Assembly (NCBI GenBank): GCA_020912385.1
Contig: CP087215.1
Span: forward strand, 930,001 to 994,000
Source: Neofusicoccum parvum
Taxonomy: Eukaryota > Ascomycota > Dothideomycetes > Botryosphaeriales > Botryosphaeriaceae
DNA length: 64,000 nt
Direction: 5' to 3'
A program made the translations under genes and the position numbers. The notes under the pieces were generated by a model, which was not told where the DNA came from, did no database searches, and was given only the letters and a program-made list of their open reading frames with translations. Below, in pieces: positions 24,558 through 36,654 of this stretch; the first letter of the stretch is position 1, and each line of letters begins with the position of its first letter.

Positions 24558-26311
24558 ATGGAAGCCACTACTCCTCACGTGCTGGCTCTAGCGGCTTCGA
24601 TCATTGCCTCTTATTGCGTAACTGTTATCATCTACCGAAAGTTCTTCCATCCTCTTGCCAAGTTTCCCGGTCCACCCCTCGCTGCTGTATCATCCATTGT
24701 CCTTTGGTATCTCAATCGAAAAGGGTTCCCCGAACATGACTTCGAGCACTGGCACAAGAAATACAGTGAGTCGCTAAGACCTATCTAACGAGTTCCGAAA
24801 AGATTGAGGCAAAATGTGCTTCTGACATTCCCTAGACAGCAAGGTCATCCGCATTGCACCGCATGAACTGCACATCGCAGACGCCGAATCGTACAAGAAA
24901 ATCTATAATCAGCACTCGCCTCCCAAGTACGATGTATTCTACGACGGATTTCTCGCACCCTCTTCTCTCTTCGGAGAATGGGATATTGCGAAGCACAAGG
25001 AGAGAAGGAAGTTGATGAACCCGTTATTCTCAAGGAGTTCAATCATCGGGTTCCAGCCTTTAGTCCTGGAGAGACTGGCATTGATTTCGCAAAAGATTCT
25101 CGAACGCTGCACTTCCGGGCCCATCAATGTTGTTGATGCCTACCGATGCCTGACGATAGACATCATCAGCGAGCTCTTGTTTGGTAAGACTCTGGACCTG
25201 ACAGGCCAATCTCCACCCAGCTTTAGGGCGGACTACCTCCGTATATTCGACATCGCCGTCGAGGCTCAGCCGAGAATTTACAACAACCCGCTCAAGAGAC
25301 ACATCTGGCCGAAGATCCCATTCTGGATCACGGGACTGTTTGACGAAACGATCAGAGACACCATCGGTTTAATCAAGGTACGTGCGAGGAACACAGACAC
25401 GCGAAAGGTTGAAGACTCGGACTGATTAGCCAGTACTCTGTCATGTGCCTCGACATCCACAAGAATCGGACTTCCGCGCCACGTTTCCCCGTCCTCTTCG
25501 ACAAGCTGCAGGACCTTCCCGACCAGGTGCAGATTTCGGAAGCCATGTCTACTCTCATCGCCGGCTCCGACACCACGGCTTTCACGCTTTCGTTTGCCTC
25601 GTACGCGATCTCGAAGGCTCCTGCAATAAGGGCAAGGCTTGAGAAGGAACTCAAGGATAACATTGCTGACCCGGATCAAATGCCGTCGCTTGGAGAACTG
25701 GAGCGTCTGCCTTACTTGGTATGAACATGCGTGAATGCCGTTTGGAGGATATGGCTGATTTTTTGTCGATAGGCTGCATGCGTCAAGGAGTCCTTGCGTC
25801 TAGCTATGCCGGCCCCTGGTCGTCTGCCTCGAGTGCTTCCTGCAAGTGGTCCACCTCTGGTCATTGATGGCCAAGTAATTCCACCCGGGGTGAGTTCTTC
25901 TGATTCTCGATATATTGAATTGGACTGACAGCTTCAGTCTGTCATTGGATATTCTGCGTACTCGGTTCATTATGATGAGAGTGTCTGGGGGACCGATGCT
26001 CGTCAATTCATGCCTGAACGATGGATGGGCGACGATGCGAAGCATCTGGAAAATTACCTCGTGACCTTCTCAAAGGGGAACAGGGCGTGCATCGGCATCA
26101 AGTACGTTTCGAAGCTCTGGATTTGCTCCCAAAAGTGTTACTAATGACATGGCCCAGTCTTGCCCAAGCTGAAATCTATACTGTGCTCGCCCATCTGTTC
26201 CGGAAATTCGACATGGAGCTATTGACTGACAAGCTGACGACGCGCGATGTTTTTGTGCAAGCACTCCCAGAAGAAGGAGTCCAAGTCATTTTCAAGTCCA
26301 AGAGCACCTGA
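24558..26311 (+). CDS. Cytochrome P450 monooxygenase
   Basis: Predicted microsomal P450 of 489 aa in six exons: 24558-24765, 24836-25377, 25434-25718, 25773-25889, 25938-26101 and 26158-26311; all phases join. An N-terminal membrane anchor (about residues 8-26) is followed by a proline hinge KFPGPP. Diagnostic motifs: I-helix AGSDTT (293-298), ExxR as ESLR (351-354), PERW in helix K'/meander, and the haem loop FSKGNRACIG with the thiolate Cys435. Length and motifs indicate an intact class II enzyme that would use a reductase encoded elsewhere. The overall style is that of ascomycete secondary-metabolite or xenobiotic P450s; the substrate cannot be read. The gene begins just after an AT-rich tract and is the only P450 in the window. 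Confidence 0.93.
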
Positions 26312-26507
26312 GTTTGAAGGGGATGGCGCTATCGGTTCTTCATGGAGTCGGAAATAAACACACTAGATGGTCAAAGTCCTTCTCATATGTACAACCACAC
26401 TCTTTTATAAATGCATAACCCGTCGCGTGTATTTGAGTGCAAGTGGGTTTGGGTATTAAGCTATACAAGACTAATATATGTGTTGGTATTGCCGCAGGTA
26501 TTAGTAT

Positions 26508-27072
26508 CTACTCGTTCTTGCACCAGCCCTGAACAGCAGAGGTGTCAGGCTGGAAGCAGGTGCCTACACCATCTGCGCAAGCGAAACCAGTCTTGCCGAT
26601 CTCCTGGCAGACCGCCTCCCACTGATCACCGGTGAAGAAGCCGCTCGACATATCGTTAACTTTGCACTGGTAGCTTATTAGCCGTGTATTCACAGCGCGA
26701 TGAAGGGCCGGTTGATCCTTACGCGTCCGCTGGGGGTATCGTAGGTGGCTTCGCCACGGCCGGGGTACCATTGCGTGTGGAGAGTGCAGGCTGAACGACA
26801 GTTAGCATGTTTCCGGCGATGAAGGCGGATGAGCGGGACCTTTTTCCGTTATGCGCCAGTTGTAGCTGTCGGAGTTGTGGCACTGTGATGTCTGGGTTAA
26901 TGGTAATCGCTCTCAAAATCATCGCGGTGGCATACAGTGCATGAGTTGTAGCGCTTGGCCGCCGCCCTGGTGAGAAGATGTCAGCACGGCGTCTGTGAAA
27001 GGTAGTAGAAGAAGCTTACGTGGCGGTCAGAACGGCGAGAATGGCAGCCTGGAAGAACTGGGAAGCGAGCAT
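26508..27072 (-). CDS. Small cysteine-rich secreted protein, five exons
   Basis: Predicted 120-aa secreted protein assembled from five short exons: 27072-27020, 26966-26936, 26891-26840, 26790-26723 and 26666-26508, with introns of 53, 44, 49 and 56 bases, all GT/AG and phase-consistent. Residues 1-18 (MLASQFFQAAILAVLTAT) are a signal peptide, followed closely by a Lys-Arg pair that could be a Kex2 site. The mature part has eight cysteines (four possible disulphides) in the order SC, QC, AC, RC, VC, AC, TC, WC and ends at KNE. A TATTTAAA element sits about 65 bases upstream. No family recognised. Size, secretion and Cys content make it an effector-like candidate, which is inference only. Confidence 0.82.
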
Positions 27073-28486
27073 GTTGTTGAGTTGGGTGTTGAAATCTGGG
27101 GTTGATGTCGAGGGGAAACCTCTACCCGCAGGCAGTTTAAATACACCAAGGGACTCCGGCTACGCGCCCGCTATCACTTGGCAATCCTCAGCAGCACGAT
27201 TATTTGAGTCGTAGAGCAGCATGCCAAGTAGAGCACCGGCGGTTACCGCCCAGGTGGAAAAGGGTAGGGTTGCCTGAGAACGAACACCTCCAGCACTGCT
27301 GCGTCCATGGAATTTAGGGATGGCCGATGACCATTTTAGTTCTCTCATTCGAATAGCGTCGGGATCCCATCAGACCTTTCTACTGTTCAAAATTCTCTCA
27401 AGCGTCGGCCAAATCAGCTTTTCGTGGAGGCGCAAAAGTCGCCGCGATATTGTGCAATTATTCGGTGAGCAGCTCAAAGACGATGAGAGAAGTCATGTTA
27501 GCGGGGTAATACTATTGCGATCACCACTGGGCCGTAGAGTAGCGGCGGGCGCCCTATAAGGCCACCGATCTTATCTGGACCTCTAAAGCCCGTTGTCGGT
27601 CCGTGTCAGAAATCGGCACTCATACCGCACCCTTCGGGGTCGGCCCGAGCAACAAGATACGAATGCGCTCGCTTGGCACCTTCGAGAACGTAGCTGGTGA
27701 GTAAGATACATGCAGTTCTATGTCCTAATGTTTGCTAGTGATCTATTTACAGCCAATGATTAGCCTCGTACCTGGATCCGAATTCCGGAGCGTTGGACGT
27801 TCTGTCACAATACTAGTGACGTCAATAGAAACAATGTGGCTGTCCCCGCTTATGGCGTTGAAACAAAGCTCGAGCCTGTTTTCGACGGCGTATTATTGTG
27901 AATGGCCTACCGCGCAGCTTCAGAGGGTACCGAAAGGTTACAACATAATGTTTCAAACCATAATCGCAGGTTACGGGCTGCCGTGACCATCTCAGAAAGG
28001 CAGCAAGCAATCGACAGCTACGCAAAGGGCAAAGGTTTCTAAATTAAACTAGGATTTCGGTGAAATATTAAGGTTGTCAGTTCAGCAAGATGATACCGGA
28101 GGACACGAAAAGCGTTGCCTCATTCTTCGGGTGAACGCCGAAGTGCACAAGTCTCTGGAATCACAGTGCCCAGGCTGCTCCTGAGCATTCCGCGTACGGT
28201 TGCATAATGTAGCTACCTCCGAGAACCTAAAGAGATTGGACAGAGCGATGACGGGTCAGTAATGTTATGATCGTCGGCATTCTGTAAAGACTCGGTTAGT
28301 CCCAGAGATGATGGACCGGATGTCCACGATGCTTAAACGTCTTTAGGACTGTAGACTGACGGTTTACCGCATCTTCATCAGGCTTAATTTTTCGGCATAG
28401 CTGGAGGTGTTGGGGTCAATCCCATAGCCAGGCATTTCTCTAATGCAGGGGAAGATTCCCGCCGTTTCAAAACGGCACAACTGATT
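27073..28486. other. Intergenic, no gene seen
   Basis: About 1.4 kb between two minus-strand genes. Contains the promoter of the small secreted protein (TATTTAAA near 27136-27143) and the 3' region of the MOSC gene. Nothing else supported. Confidence 0.45.
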
Positions 28487-29896
28487 TTAGTAGTCATTGC
28501 CCGTCGCCCCAAAAAGATGCGTTCCTCGTTCGAGAACCTCAATCTCGTCGCCGACTTGGACGTACAATCCTGCCTCCTGCTCCTCAGCTTCCTTCAAGCT
28601 CCAATCCTCAGGCACGCAATGCATGCCCAGATAGCCAAGGGCCATCTTGTTCCCGTCCTCAACCGTCCGGTGCTCCACCAACGTTGCACTTGGCTGCGGC
28701 CTGCCTTTTTTCTTGTCCGGAGGCGGGATATCGGCATCAAATGTGGCCGTTTCCAGATTCACGTTGGGCATGGTGCACCGAGCCGTACGGCAAACAACAG
28801 ACAATGTCGGGGCTACGTTGGCTCGCGGCTCCGTACTCAGACTCTTCGGCAAGATGCGGTAGCGTTTCCAAGTCTCCTCTACGTAAGCGGGGGCGCCGGT
28901 GATCCATATGTTTGCACGGAAGCGGAGTGCGTTGAGAGGCTGGTTCTCTGGGGGCAGGAGCGCCGACACGGCATGGACAGAGGACAAGCTGTTGATATTG
29001 ATGGGCTGCTGATCGGTGTAGCCGTGAACTGCAGGCGAGCCGATGTATTCAAGTGGCGCAAGATTCCTATTGGTGCGGGTGAGAGTGTCTGGCGTACACT
29101 TCAATAGTGTAATGCTTTGACGCTCCGGAATGCCCAGAAATCTCTTGAGCTTGGGTAAGACAGCTGCGACGGAGGGAATGTTGCTCATATCCAGACCTCT
29201 TGCGCTGCGGGAGTGGATGGCGAAGTCTCTCGGCGTTATGTTGAATTCTTGCATCTGGGCTGGCGTATGCTGAAGCGGTACAATGAAAGACAGCTGTGGT
29301 GTCGTGCATGCACTCCACGTATGAAGAAATGTGTCAAGCCGGTCGATCCAGCCAGGAGAATCCGGGTCTCGGAAGGTTACGACTACACATCCACCTGCTC
29401 GGACCAGCGGATCACGCGGATTACTGTCCTTCCCCGGGAGCCACAATTCCGTCTTCAGCTGGGACATCCTTGGCTTGGTGCGCTGGCAGATCAGTCGCCA
29501 TCCCGAGCGCGCGTCAGCGCCCTTCTCATCGATTTCGGCAGCGAAGGCGAAGCATCTATCGTACAGGAAGCCAGTCTTGGTGAGCAAGGCGCGGTCTACC
29601 TCGATGGGGCCACACGACTTGATGGGATGAATGTAGAGTGCTTTGATGCGTAGCGGGGCGTTGGTTTCGACGCATTCTGGGACGTCGAATTGGGGATGGT
29701 ACTGGTCGGCCATGTTGCTAGTAGAGAGACCGAGCTTTCTCAGGTGCTTTAGCTCCCTGCGGGTTTTGGAGGTGCGTCCGGTCCAGACGACGACAGCCAA
29801 GACCAGGACCAGGAGAAGCACCACAGCCACGGCGCCATGGATGTTTATGGATGCCCTCAGCGTGCCGTGGAGACATTGTAAAAGATGGAGCAGCAT
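28487..29896 (-). CDS. Membrane-anchored MOSC-domain protein (mARC-like)
   Basis: Intronless 469-aa protein. Residues 21-38 form a single transmembrane helix (VVLLLVLVLAVVVW core), followed by a basic linker, so the domain is probably displayed on the cytosolic face of an organelle or ER membrane. The N-terminal beta-barrel part begins near residue 81 (LRIKALYIHPIKSCGP, with YDR soon after). The MOSC part contains the CRTARC segment with Cys374 in the position of the molybdenum-ligating cysteine of mitochondrial amidoxime-reducing components. The family binds molybdenum cofactor and reduces N-hydroxylated compounds with cytochrome b5 as partner; that role here is by family. C-terminal block VGDEIEVLERG is typical. 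Intact, full length. Confidence 0.92.
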   Translation of the reverse strand: MLLHLLQCLHGTLRASINIHGAVAVVLLLVLVLAVVVWTGRTSKTRRELKHLRKLGLSTSNMADQYHPQFDVPECVETNAPLRIKALYIHPIKSCGPIEVDRALLTKTGFLYDRCFAFAAEIDEKGADARSGWRLICQRTKPRMSQLKTELWLPGKDSNPRDPLVRAGGCVVVTFRDPDSPGWIDRLDTFLHTWSACTTPQLSFIVPLQHTPAQMQEFNITPRDFAIHSRSARGLDMSNIPSVAAVLPKLKRFLGIPERQSITLLKCTPDTLTRTNRNLAPLEYIGSPAVHGYTDQQPININSLSSVHAVSALLPPENQPLNALRFRANIWITGAPAYVEETWKRYRILPKSLSTEPRANVAPTLSVVCRTARCTMPNVNLETATFDADIPPPDKKKGRPQPSATLVEHRTVEDGNKMALGYLGMHCVPEDWSLKEAEEQEAGLYVQVGDEIEVLERGTHLFGATGNDY

Positions 29897-30509
29897 CGTG
29901 ATGAAAGAAAAGCGATGAGGAGGAGGACTGATGGCGGTGCGTGTGCTGGTGGAGGGGAGCGCGGCCCGGGCGCTGCTGAGTCAGCCGCGGTCGCGACCAA
30001 CCGCCGACCGCTCTTCTCCGCTCTCCACGCCCAACACCCGTCGCCTCTCCCCCACCGCCACCGCTCCCAGCCCCACACGTCGCTCTTTCTTCGCGCCCGT
30101 CTTTACCCCTGAACCCGCTCTGCATCGTGGCCGCCGGTCGCGCTCTCCCCGGTTCCTCACCCTCTACCCGTTTCCGTCCCGACGCGCGCTTCCTCACCCA
30201 CTCTCCATCACCACACCATCGCGATCTCGGTCACAGGCGGAGGGAACAGCAGATCCGACAGTCTACAGGCCCATCGCGGCCGTGCTCGCCCGCCAGGCGC
30301 TCTTCCCGGACACCCGATGCTCGCAAGCAGCCCATCTTCCAGCCCCACGCTGAGGTCTGTGGCGCCCTCACGCGGTCGCCATTGCGTCTCCGGTGTCCCC
30401 TGCGAGGAGCGACCTCGCTGGACTGCGAGCGTAGCCTGTCGTTTCGTGCTGCCGGCTGGGAGGCATTCGGGTCTGAGGCTGTCTGCTGATCGCTGGCACA
30501 CTTCCGTAG
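29897..30509. other. Intergenic GC-rich region
   Basis: About 610 bases upstream of the MOSC gene, GC-rich and pyrimidine-rich on the plus strand. Probably its promoter and that of the next plus-strand reading frame. No gene supported within it. Confidence 0.4.
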
Positions 30510-30803
30510 ATGACAATCGCATTCACTGCTTCATCGTGCGTCCCCATCGCTTCGTGTCTCACCCGCCATGGCCTCGAGGATGTGGAGAAGCGGCTTGAGG
30601 AGCGTTTGGGCGAGCATTTTAAGGGCGTGCAGCACTATGCCGAGCAAGCGGTAGACGAGGCGGACTCGCGCTGGGAGGAGCACATCCTGGACGCGAAGGA
30701 CGAGCTGAAGAGCTTTGTGCAAGACGAGGTGAAAGAGGTGGAAGATACTATAAAAGACGATCTGCGGTCTGGGAGGGCAAGCGTGTTGATAGATTTTCCG
30801 TAG
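30510..30803 (+). CDS. Possible small coiled-coil protein (hypothetical)
   Basis: A 97-codon open frame whose second half is strongly amphipathic and Glu/Asp/Lys-rich (for example DVEKRLEERLGEHFKGV and KSFVQDEVKEVEDTIKDDL), typical of a real alpha-helical coiled coil rather than a random frame in GC-rich DNA. The start is uncertain: a TAG directly precedes the ATG and could be a splice acceptor, so this may be an internal or terminal exon of a longer gene. A further frame at 30973-31152 could be a later exon but I could not find a phase-consistent intron. No family recognised. Confidence 0.35.
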   Translation: MTIAFTASSCVPIASCLTRHGLEDVEKRLEERLGEHFKGVQHYAEQAVDEADSRWEEHILDAKDELKSFVQDEVKEVEDTIKDDLRSGRASVLIDFP

Positions 30804-31808
30804 CGCATATACCCAAATTCGAATTGAACAGCTTTGAAAAAAGGTACATTCACCTGATGCACAGTACCTGTCGGTGCTGAGCGTCAATTCTATGTTTTGC
30901 CACCTGCAGCATATTGCCAGCAACCTCGACCATCGGCGAAAAGACTGAGGTAAACTTTGAATCAGCACAGTGATGTCACAATATGCATGCGAGTTGTCAA
31001 ACGAACACCAAGGTTTCACCTCGGGCCTCAACCACAGTCAGGAACCTCAAGCGGTCACGATACAAGGAAATGAGACGGCACAGGAAGTGAGCAAGGACAC
31101 AACCACAGCATTAATAACTGAAGAAGGTGACTCTGCTATTGGCTTTGGGTAAAGTAAACTCTCTAATTCTGCGGCGGGAGTGGGTAGGTTTAAGCACGTG
31201 ATCCGATATCCCGTGGTCCACTTCCGCATCATGGCTAAGAACCTTCGCGGATTGGCTAGTCTACGAGAGCATCAACATCTCTACTCCTGCAGCATGGGAA
31301 CATAGTGGCGATTCCTTCCTGGAGCTCTTTCCTCACTGCCTCAACTCGGTTGCTGGGAGAAGCTCAATTTCAAGTAGTCTAAGGCGGCTTCTGTTGTCTA
31401 CTTAACTTTCAATGATGGCGAGCAAAGTGCCGAAGGCTTGCCACGCCATACTATGTTTGGTATCACGCTGCCGCTGAAGGCCGCTTCCAGAACCCGGCTG
31501 ATCCGCAGAGCCGCGGAATCCCTTTAGCCTTAGCCTTGGCGGGCGCTCATGGGGTAATTCAGAGCCCCCGAGGACCAATGAAAAGAGTAGGAGCTCGAGT
31601 CAAGCCGGAGAGTGATGAGTACTGCTATTCATGATCCTCAGGTACCACACTTCTTGTCTGCCTGGTGAGTTCAGGCGGCCAGCACTGCCAAGTGAGAATC
31701 CTGTAGTTTGCATGCCGGCTACGAGTACGAGCGACGTGAATAGCAAACCTCAAGGACAGCTTCCGGAGACGGCGGATTCATGTGTTCAGGAATAGCAGCT
31801 GAAGATGG
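30804..31808. other. Intergenic, no supported gene
   Basis: About 1 kb. Apart from a 59-codon frame ending at 31152, which is unplaced, nothing resembling a gene is visible. Confidence 0.4.
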
Positions 31809-31815
31809 TATAAAA
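31809..31815 (+). promoter_or_regulatory. TATA box of the 11-Cys secreted protein
   Basis: TATAAAA, about 115 bases upstream of the start codon at 31930. Consensus match and spacing suit a core promoter. Confidence 0.6.
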
Positions 31816-31929
31816 CAGCCTCGATGATGGGGCTCTCAGTACGAGCACCACAGAGTTGAACTCTTGCTCGCCATTCACCTGCCATCCCTCAAACACATAC
31901 TCACGCTCGTTTGACCCTACCATCTCCCA

Positions 31930-32642
31930 ATGGCTCCGCTCTCCATCCTCTCTCTAGCCACCGTCAGCCTCTACGCCCTCAGCACGCGCGCCGGGCCAGT
32001 CGAGAAACGCCAGGGCGGCATGACGTGCCCAACCTGCCCACTCGGCGGCAACCCGCTCGTCAAGCTCGGCAAAGAGCTCATCGGCGGGGACAGCCAATCG
32101 CACACCAACTGCCGGTGAGCCCGCCACCACCACCACTCCTTGCAGCAGCCACTCTAACGCGGACGTCCCGCAGCTGGGAATCGGTGTTCGGGCTGACGGA
32201 GGACCTGGGCGGGTACCCCAACGACGAGCGCAGCTTCCACAACATGCTGCGCGTCAACTACAATGAGGAGACCAACCAGTGCGCCGTCGAGGCCAAGACC
32301 AACGCCATGGCCGACGACAACATCTACTGCGTGCAGGGCGACTGCGGCGTCAGCTTCGCCGACGACAGCTCCGCCGTCGTGCGGTGGGGCGTGTGCATGC
32401 TGAAGAACACGGCCGACCCGGCCGCTGTGTCCGCGCTGGTCGAGGGCGAGAACTGCGTGCCGTGCCAGGGCGAGGTGACGTTTGCGCGCGGCCACGACTC
32501 GGACCATTGCGATGGGAGTCGCATGGGCGTGGCGACGCTGGGCGGGAAGGATATTTCGGAGATGGCGCCGAGGGAGGGGAAGAGGGGAGATGGGTTCTTT
32601 TGGGGTGGGAATGTGATGCATTGCAGTGGGCTGAAGGGTTGA
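31930..32642 (+). CDS. Secreted cysteine-rich protein (217 aa)
   Basis: Two exons, 31930-32114 and 32174-32642 (59-base intron, phase 2), giving 217 aa. Residues 1-21 are a signal peptide, followed by VEKRQ with a Kex2-type Lys-Arg site. The mature protein has 11 cysteines including CPTC at the N-terminus, YCVQGDC in the middle and VPC/DHC/MHC near the end. No catalytic family recognised. Without the intron a longer, wrong frame starting at 31911 appears, but it lacks a signal peptide. A consensus TATA box lies 115 bases upstream. Coding-strand base use changes from C-rich to G-rich in the last ~140 bases. Probably an extracellular protein of the growth interface; effector-like role is inference. 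Confidence 0.82.
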
Positions 32643-34083
32643 GGTGGGAGTGTCGTTGGTTTCGGACAGTGGGGGCGGGCGGCGGTTTTCTTTTTTTCCT
32701 TTTTTCTTCTTTCCGCTCGGTTTGGCGGGCGTTTCTGGCGCGGGGCGAGCTGCGTCTGGGTGAAACCAAACGCGTGTGGCAGGTAGACAGGCTTGGCCAT
32801 TGGAAGCAAGGATAGTTCAACTGCCGAAGGATGTCCGAACGAACGCGTGTTGCAAGGCCCGGCCAGCGAATCCGGGCTACGGGGTGGCTCATTACTCACG
32901 ATGCGGGACTCCAGAGTCTCAGACCAAAGGAGGCGGGGGTGGGGCTGCTCGCGTCGTAAGTGCGTGGGCCGTGCTGGCAGCAGTTGCAGCTGCTGGGACC
33001 CAGCCCGCCCACACAACGTCACGATACGACCCGGCTAGGGGAAAGCGGCGAGGTCAGCCGGCCGTAGTGAGAGTTCGGCTCTCCGCCTGCTCGGTAGGCA
33101 TTAGTTCGAGGCCCAACAGAGGCAAGACGTTGGCATCGGTAGCGTGATATCATGGCACGTACCCAACGAGTCGTTCAACCGCAGCCTGGAGGAATCTCGG
33201 CCACCCCGACGGTGGCCCTCTGTGTCACTGACGCATCCGCCGAGGGCCCGGGTTCCCCCTTTGCGCGTGCAGCAGGCAACCCTACCGCGAGCCGTCGGGA
33301 AACTTCGCAAGGTTCGGGGCCGCCGTCACATGCACCGGGCGAAGACGGGCGAGCGTGCAACGGGGGCCGGGGCGCTGTGCGGCGGGCCACTGCCAAAGAC
33401 AGCAGCACAACGTCATGCGGCTACTGCAGAAACACGCCGCTGACGACGCACAGGAAGGTCTGACGGGCGGCCGCTGGCTGAAACGAAAAAAGTTGGCCGC
33501 GGGCAGAGGCAGGTTGGCCGAGGGCGAGTCGGAGAAGCGCTCTTGGGAGTCTTGGGGGAGCGCGGCGGAGCGCTTGGCGGCGCCTCCCGCCGCCTGGGCG
33601 CTTGGCTGGCCCCCCATATCCACCAGTACCACGGCGCCGTAAGCGGGCCGCCCAGGCTCCAAGCCCTCGCCCCAGCCCGCCCAGGACATCCTCCGCAGGG
33701 AAGCCTCCACGCGGTCTCCGCTGGTGCTTATCCGCCCCTTCACGGCATATTGTCCGTCTCTCGGCCCTCTCCACACCCCCCACAAACACCATGCACATCT
33801 ACCCAGCTCGGAGCCCATGTTGCATCATTCGGCAATCTCTTTGCAGAAAATTCGCGCTCCAGCTGCTTGCCTGGCCAGGGCACATGTGACGAGATGGCCG
33901 TATAAGTATGCAACGTGCCGCGGCCTCAGCCTTCTCGGGTTCCTGCCTGTCGCCCACGACTCTTGTCTCTCCCCCTTCCACTTGCAGACGCTGCGGGACC
34001 ACTCCGTCTGAGCAGTCTGACCGCGCCCCTTGCCAGCCGTTTCCTGCAAGAGTCCTCGTTCCCGAGGCCCCGCCAAGGCAGCC
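32643..34083. other. Intergenic GC-rich region upstream of the sugar transporter
   Basis: About 1.4 kb. Several long frames are open on both strands but are Arg/Pro/Ala-rich GC artefacts without motifs. The last part should contain the promoter and leader of the transporter. Confidence 0.45.
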
Positions 34084-35979
34084 ATGGCAGACCAGAAGAA
34101 CGAAAGCCAGCAGCACAATGCTGTTGCCGCAACAACACCAGAGTTCACGAGCGCCATCAATGTCAAGGAGCCGAGGTTCCTGGGCATGCGCGGCAAGATG
34201 CTCAGCACCGTCGTGTCGATAGTGGCTACCACGGGGTTCCTGCGTAAGCGCCCAGCGTGTCTCTTTCGGCCATTCGCCCGACGCTGACCCTCGTCTGCAG
34301 TTTTCGGATACGACCAAGGAGTCATGTCCGGCATCATTGGCGCCGACCCGTTCAACGACTACTTCGAGGAAACAAAGGACAACAAGACGTACCAGGGATT
34401 TGTCACTGCCATCTATGAAGTCGGTACGTCATAGCGTTCGCTGAAGACCGGGCCCTGTCGCCTTGGCGGATATGCTGACTCGGCGCCAATGCAGGATGCT
34501 TTTTTGGCGCCATCATAATGCTTGTCATCGGAGACAAGCTTGGCCGCAAGCGAGGCATCATCGCCGGCGCTGTAATCATGATCGTCGGCGTGATTATCCA
34601 GGTTGCCGCCGTGAAGCCTCACAACCACATGGCGCAATTCATCATCGGCCGCACCATCACCGGCGTCGGCAACGGCATCAACACTTCGACCATTCCGGTA
34701 AGGCTCACCATGGTCCTGCCAAGCACATTCTCCTTGTTCCCCCGCATCGGCAGAACTGTCTTCTCCATGCACTGTTGCTGACGACACCACGCAGACCTAC
34801 CAAGCAGAATGCTCCAAGTCCACCAACCGCGGTCTTCTTATCTGCATCGAGGGTGGTGTCATTGCCTTTGGCACCATGATTGCGTACTGGACGGACTACG
34901 GATGCTCGTACGGCAGCCAGGATCTGTCGTGGCGTTTCCCCATCGCCTTCCAGTGTCTCTTCGGCTTCATCGTCGCCTTTGCCATGATCGGACTCCCCGA
35001 GTCCCCCCGCTGGCTCCTGACCAAGGACAGGCACGAGGACGCGGTCAAGGTCATTGCTGCTCTCCGCGGATACACCGTCGACGCCGAGGAGACCCGCATG
35101 GAAGCCGCCGTCATCATCGACTCGATCCGCGCCTCCGGCCACGCGGGCGAGACGCGCTACCGCGACCTCCTGACCGGCGGCAAGACGCAGCACCTCCGCC
35201 GCTGCCTGCTGGGCGCGTCGGCGCAGCTGTTCCAGCAGATCGGCGGCTGCAACGCCGTCATCTACTACTTCCCCATCCTGTTCGAGGAGTCCATCGGCGA
35301 GACGCCCAACATGTCGCTGCTGCTGGGTGGCGTCAACATGATCATCTACTCCATCTTCGCCACCGTCTCGTGGTTCATCATCGAGCGCACCGGCCGCCGC
35401 AAGCTGTTCCTGATCGGCACCATCGGCCAGTGCCTCTCGATGGTGCTGGTGTTCGCGTGCCTGGTGCCCGGCACCACCAGCGCCGCCAAGGGCGCCGCCG
35501 TCGGCCTGTTCCTGTACATCGCCTTCTTCGGCGCCACCTGGCTGCCACTACCTTGGCTTTACCCAGCGGAGGTGAACCCGCTGAAGACAAGGGCCAAGGC
35601 GAACGCCATCTCGACCTTCACCAACTGGATCTTCAACTTCCTGATCGTCATGGTCACGCCGATCATGCTCGAGAAGATCAAGTGGGGCACGTACCTGTTC
35701 TTCGCCGCCGTCAACGCCTGCTTCTTCCCCGTCATCTACTTCTTCTACCCCGAGACCAAGCAGCGCACGCTCGAGGAGATCGACATCATCTTCGCCAAGG
35801 GCTTCTGCGAGGACATGAGCTACGTGCGCGCCGCCAAGGAGCTGCCCTACCTGACCGAGGCCGAGATCGACCAGAAGGCCAAGGAGTACGGCATGGTGTC
35901 GGACAACGAGAACGACTCGGACGCCAGCGGCCTGCGGGGCTCGCAGAGCGACGAGAAGGAGGCCACCCACCTGGCTTAG
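34084..35979 (+). CDS. MFS sugar transporter
   Basis: Predicted 556-aa proton-coupled hexose-type transporter of the plasma membrane in four exons: 34084-34243, 34301-34423, 34495-34697 and 34795-35979 (introns 57, 71 and 97 bases). Sugar-porter signatures are all present: FGYDQGVMSG in helix 1, GDKLGRKRG in loop 2-3, PESPRWLL after helix 6, QQIGGCNAVIYY in helix 7, ERTGRRKLFLIG in loop 8-9, PAEVNPLKTRAKA and the PETK(Q)RTLEEID motif after helix 12. The ATG at 34084 sits in a good context (gccATGG); an in-frame ATG 18 codons earlier gives an unlikely N-terminus. The coding strand is C-rich throughout, implying high expression-type codon use. Sugar specificity is not readable. Confidence 0.94.
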
Positions 35980-36654
35980 AGCTGTCGTTTCATCTGAGAT
36001 CTAGACTTCGAGAGATGTGGTAGACGAGAACGCGAGATAGAATTGCTTGCTGATACCCGGACGAGCACGGATTGCGGCCGCGTTGGAGCTGCAGGGAGAG
36101 GGCGCGCAAGTGCTGCTCCGAGATGACTTGTTTTTCTGTGGCGGAGATGCTGCTATGGCGGGTCTCATGATTTGTTTCCTTTTCTGTTACATTGATACCA
36201 TTCCTTAAGTGGATAGAAAGAATATGCAGTAATGTCCTTTGCTAAATCTTGCCATGGTGAATCACAGTTAGCCTGAATATAATGTCGTTCCCCTCTGAAG
36301 CTTGAGAAAACTACTGCCAATACCAGTATAGGAAGCTTGGGCCCAGTCGAGTAAGCGGAAATCTCTCGATCCATAATCCTCGGATGATAATTGATATCAA
36401 CTGCCTCCGTTATCCAACCCAGTGATTTACACCGTCCACTGATCTTGAAGGCCCATCCGCATGGTCCTAGTCGTCGTCGTGCATGCTGTACTCAGTTGGA
36501 TAAGCCCTATACTCCTGATGAGTTTCTAATACAAATAGAAGAACCACATTTCGGCGAAACAGTAGGACCGAAGTGGTCCTAAGTTGGTTCGATATCGTGT
36601 CTGAGACGCTGTATCCCTGAAGGGAGCCTGCAGTCTTCCCGTTCTGCAGCTCAG
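35980..36654. other. Intergenic, no gene seen
   Basis: 3' flank of the sugar transporter and sequence up to a decayed minus-strand gene. No coding signal. Confidence 0.4.

Noticed and set aside
34809..36023. A 404-codon plus-strand frame overlapping the sugar transporter
   Set aside because: It is the +2 shadow of the transporter exon, Arg/His/Pro-rich, without hydrophobic segments.
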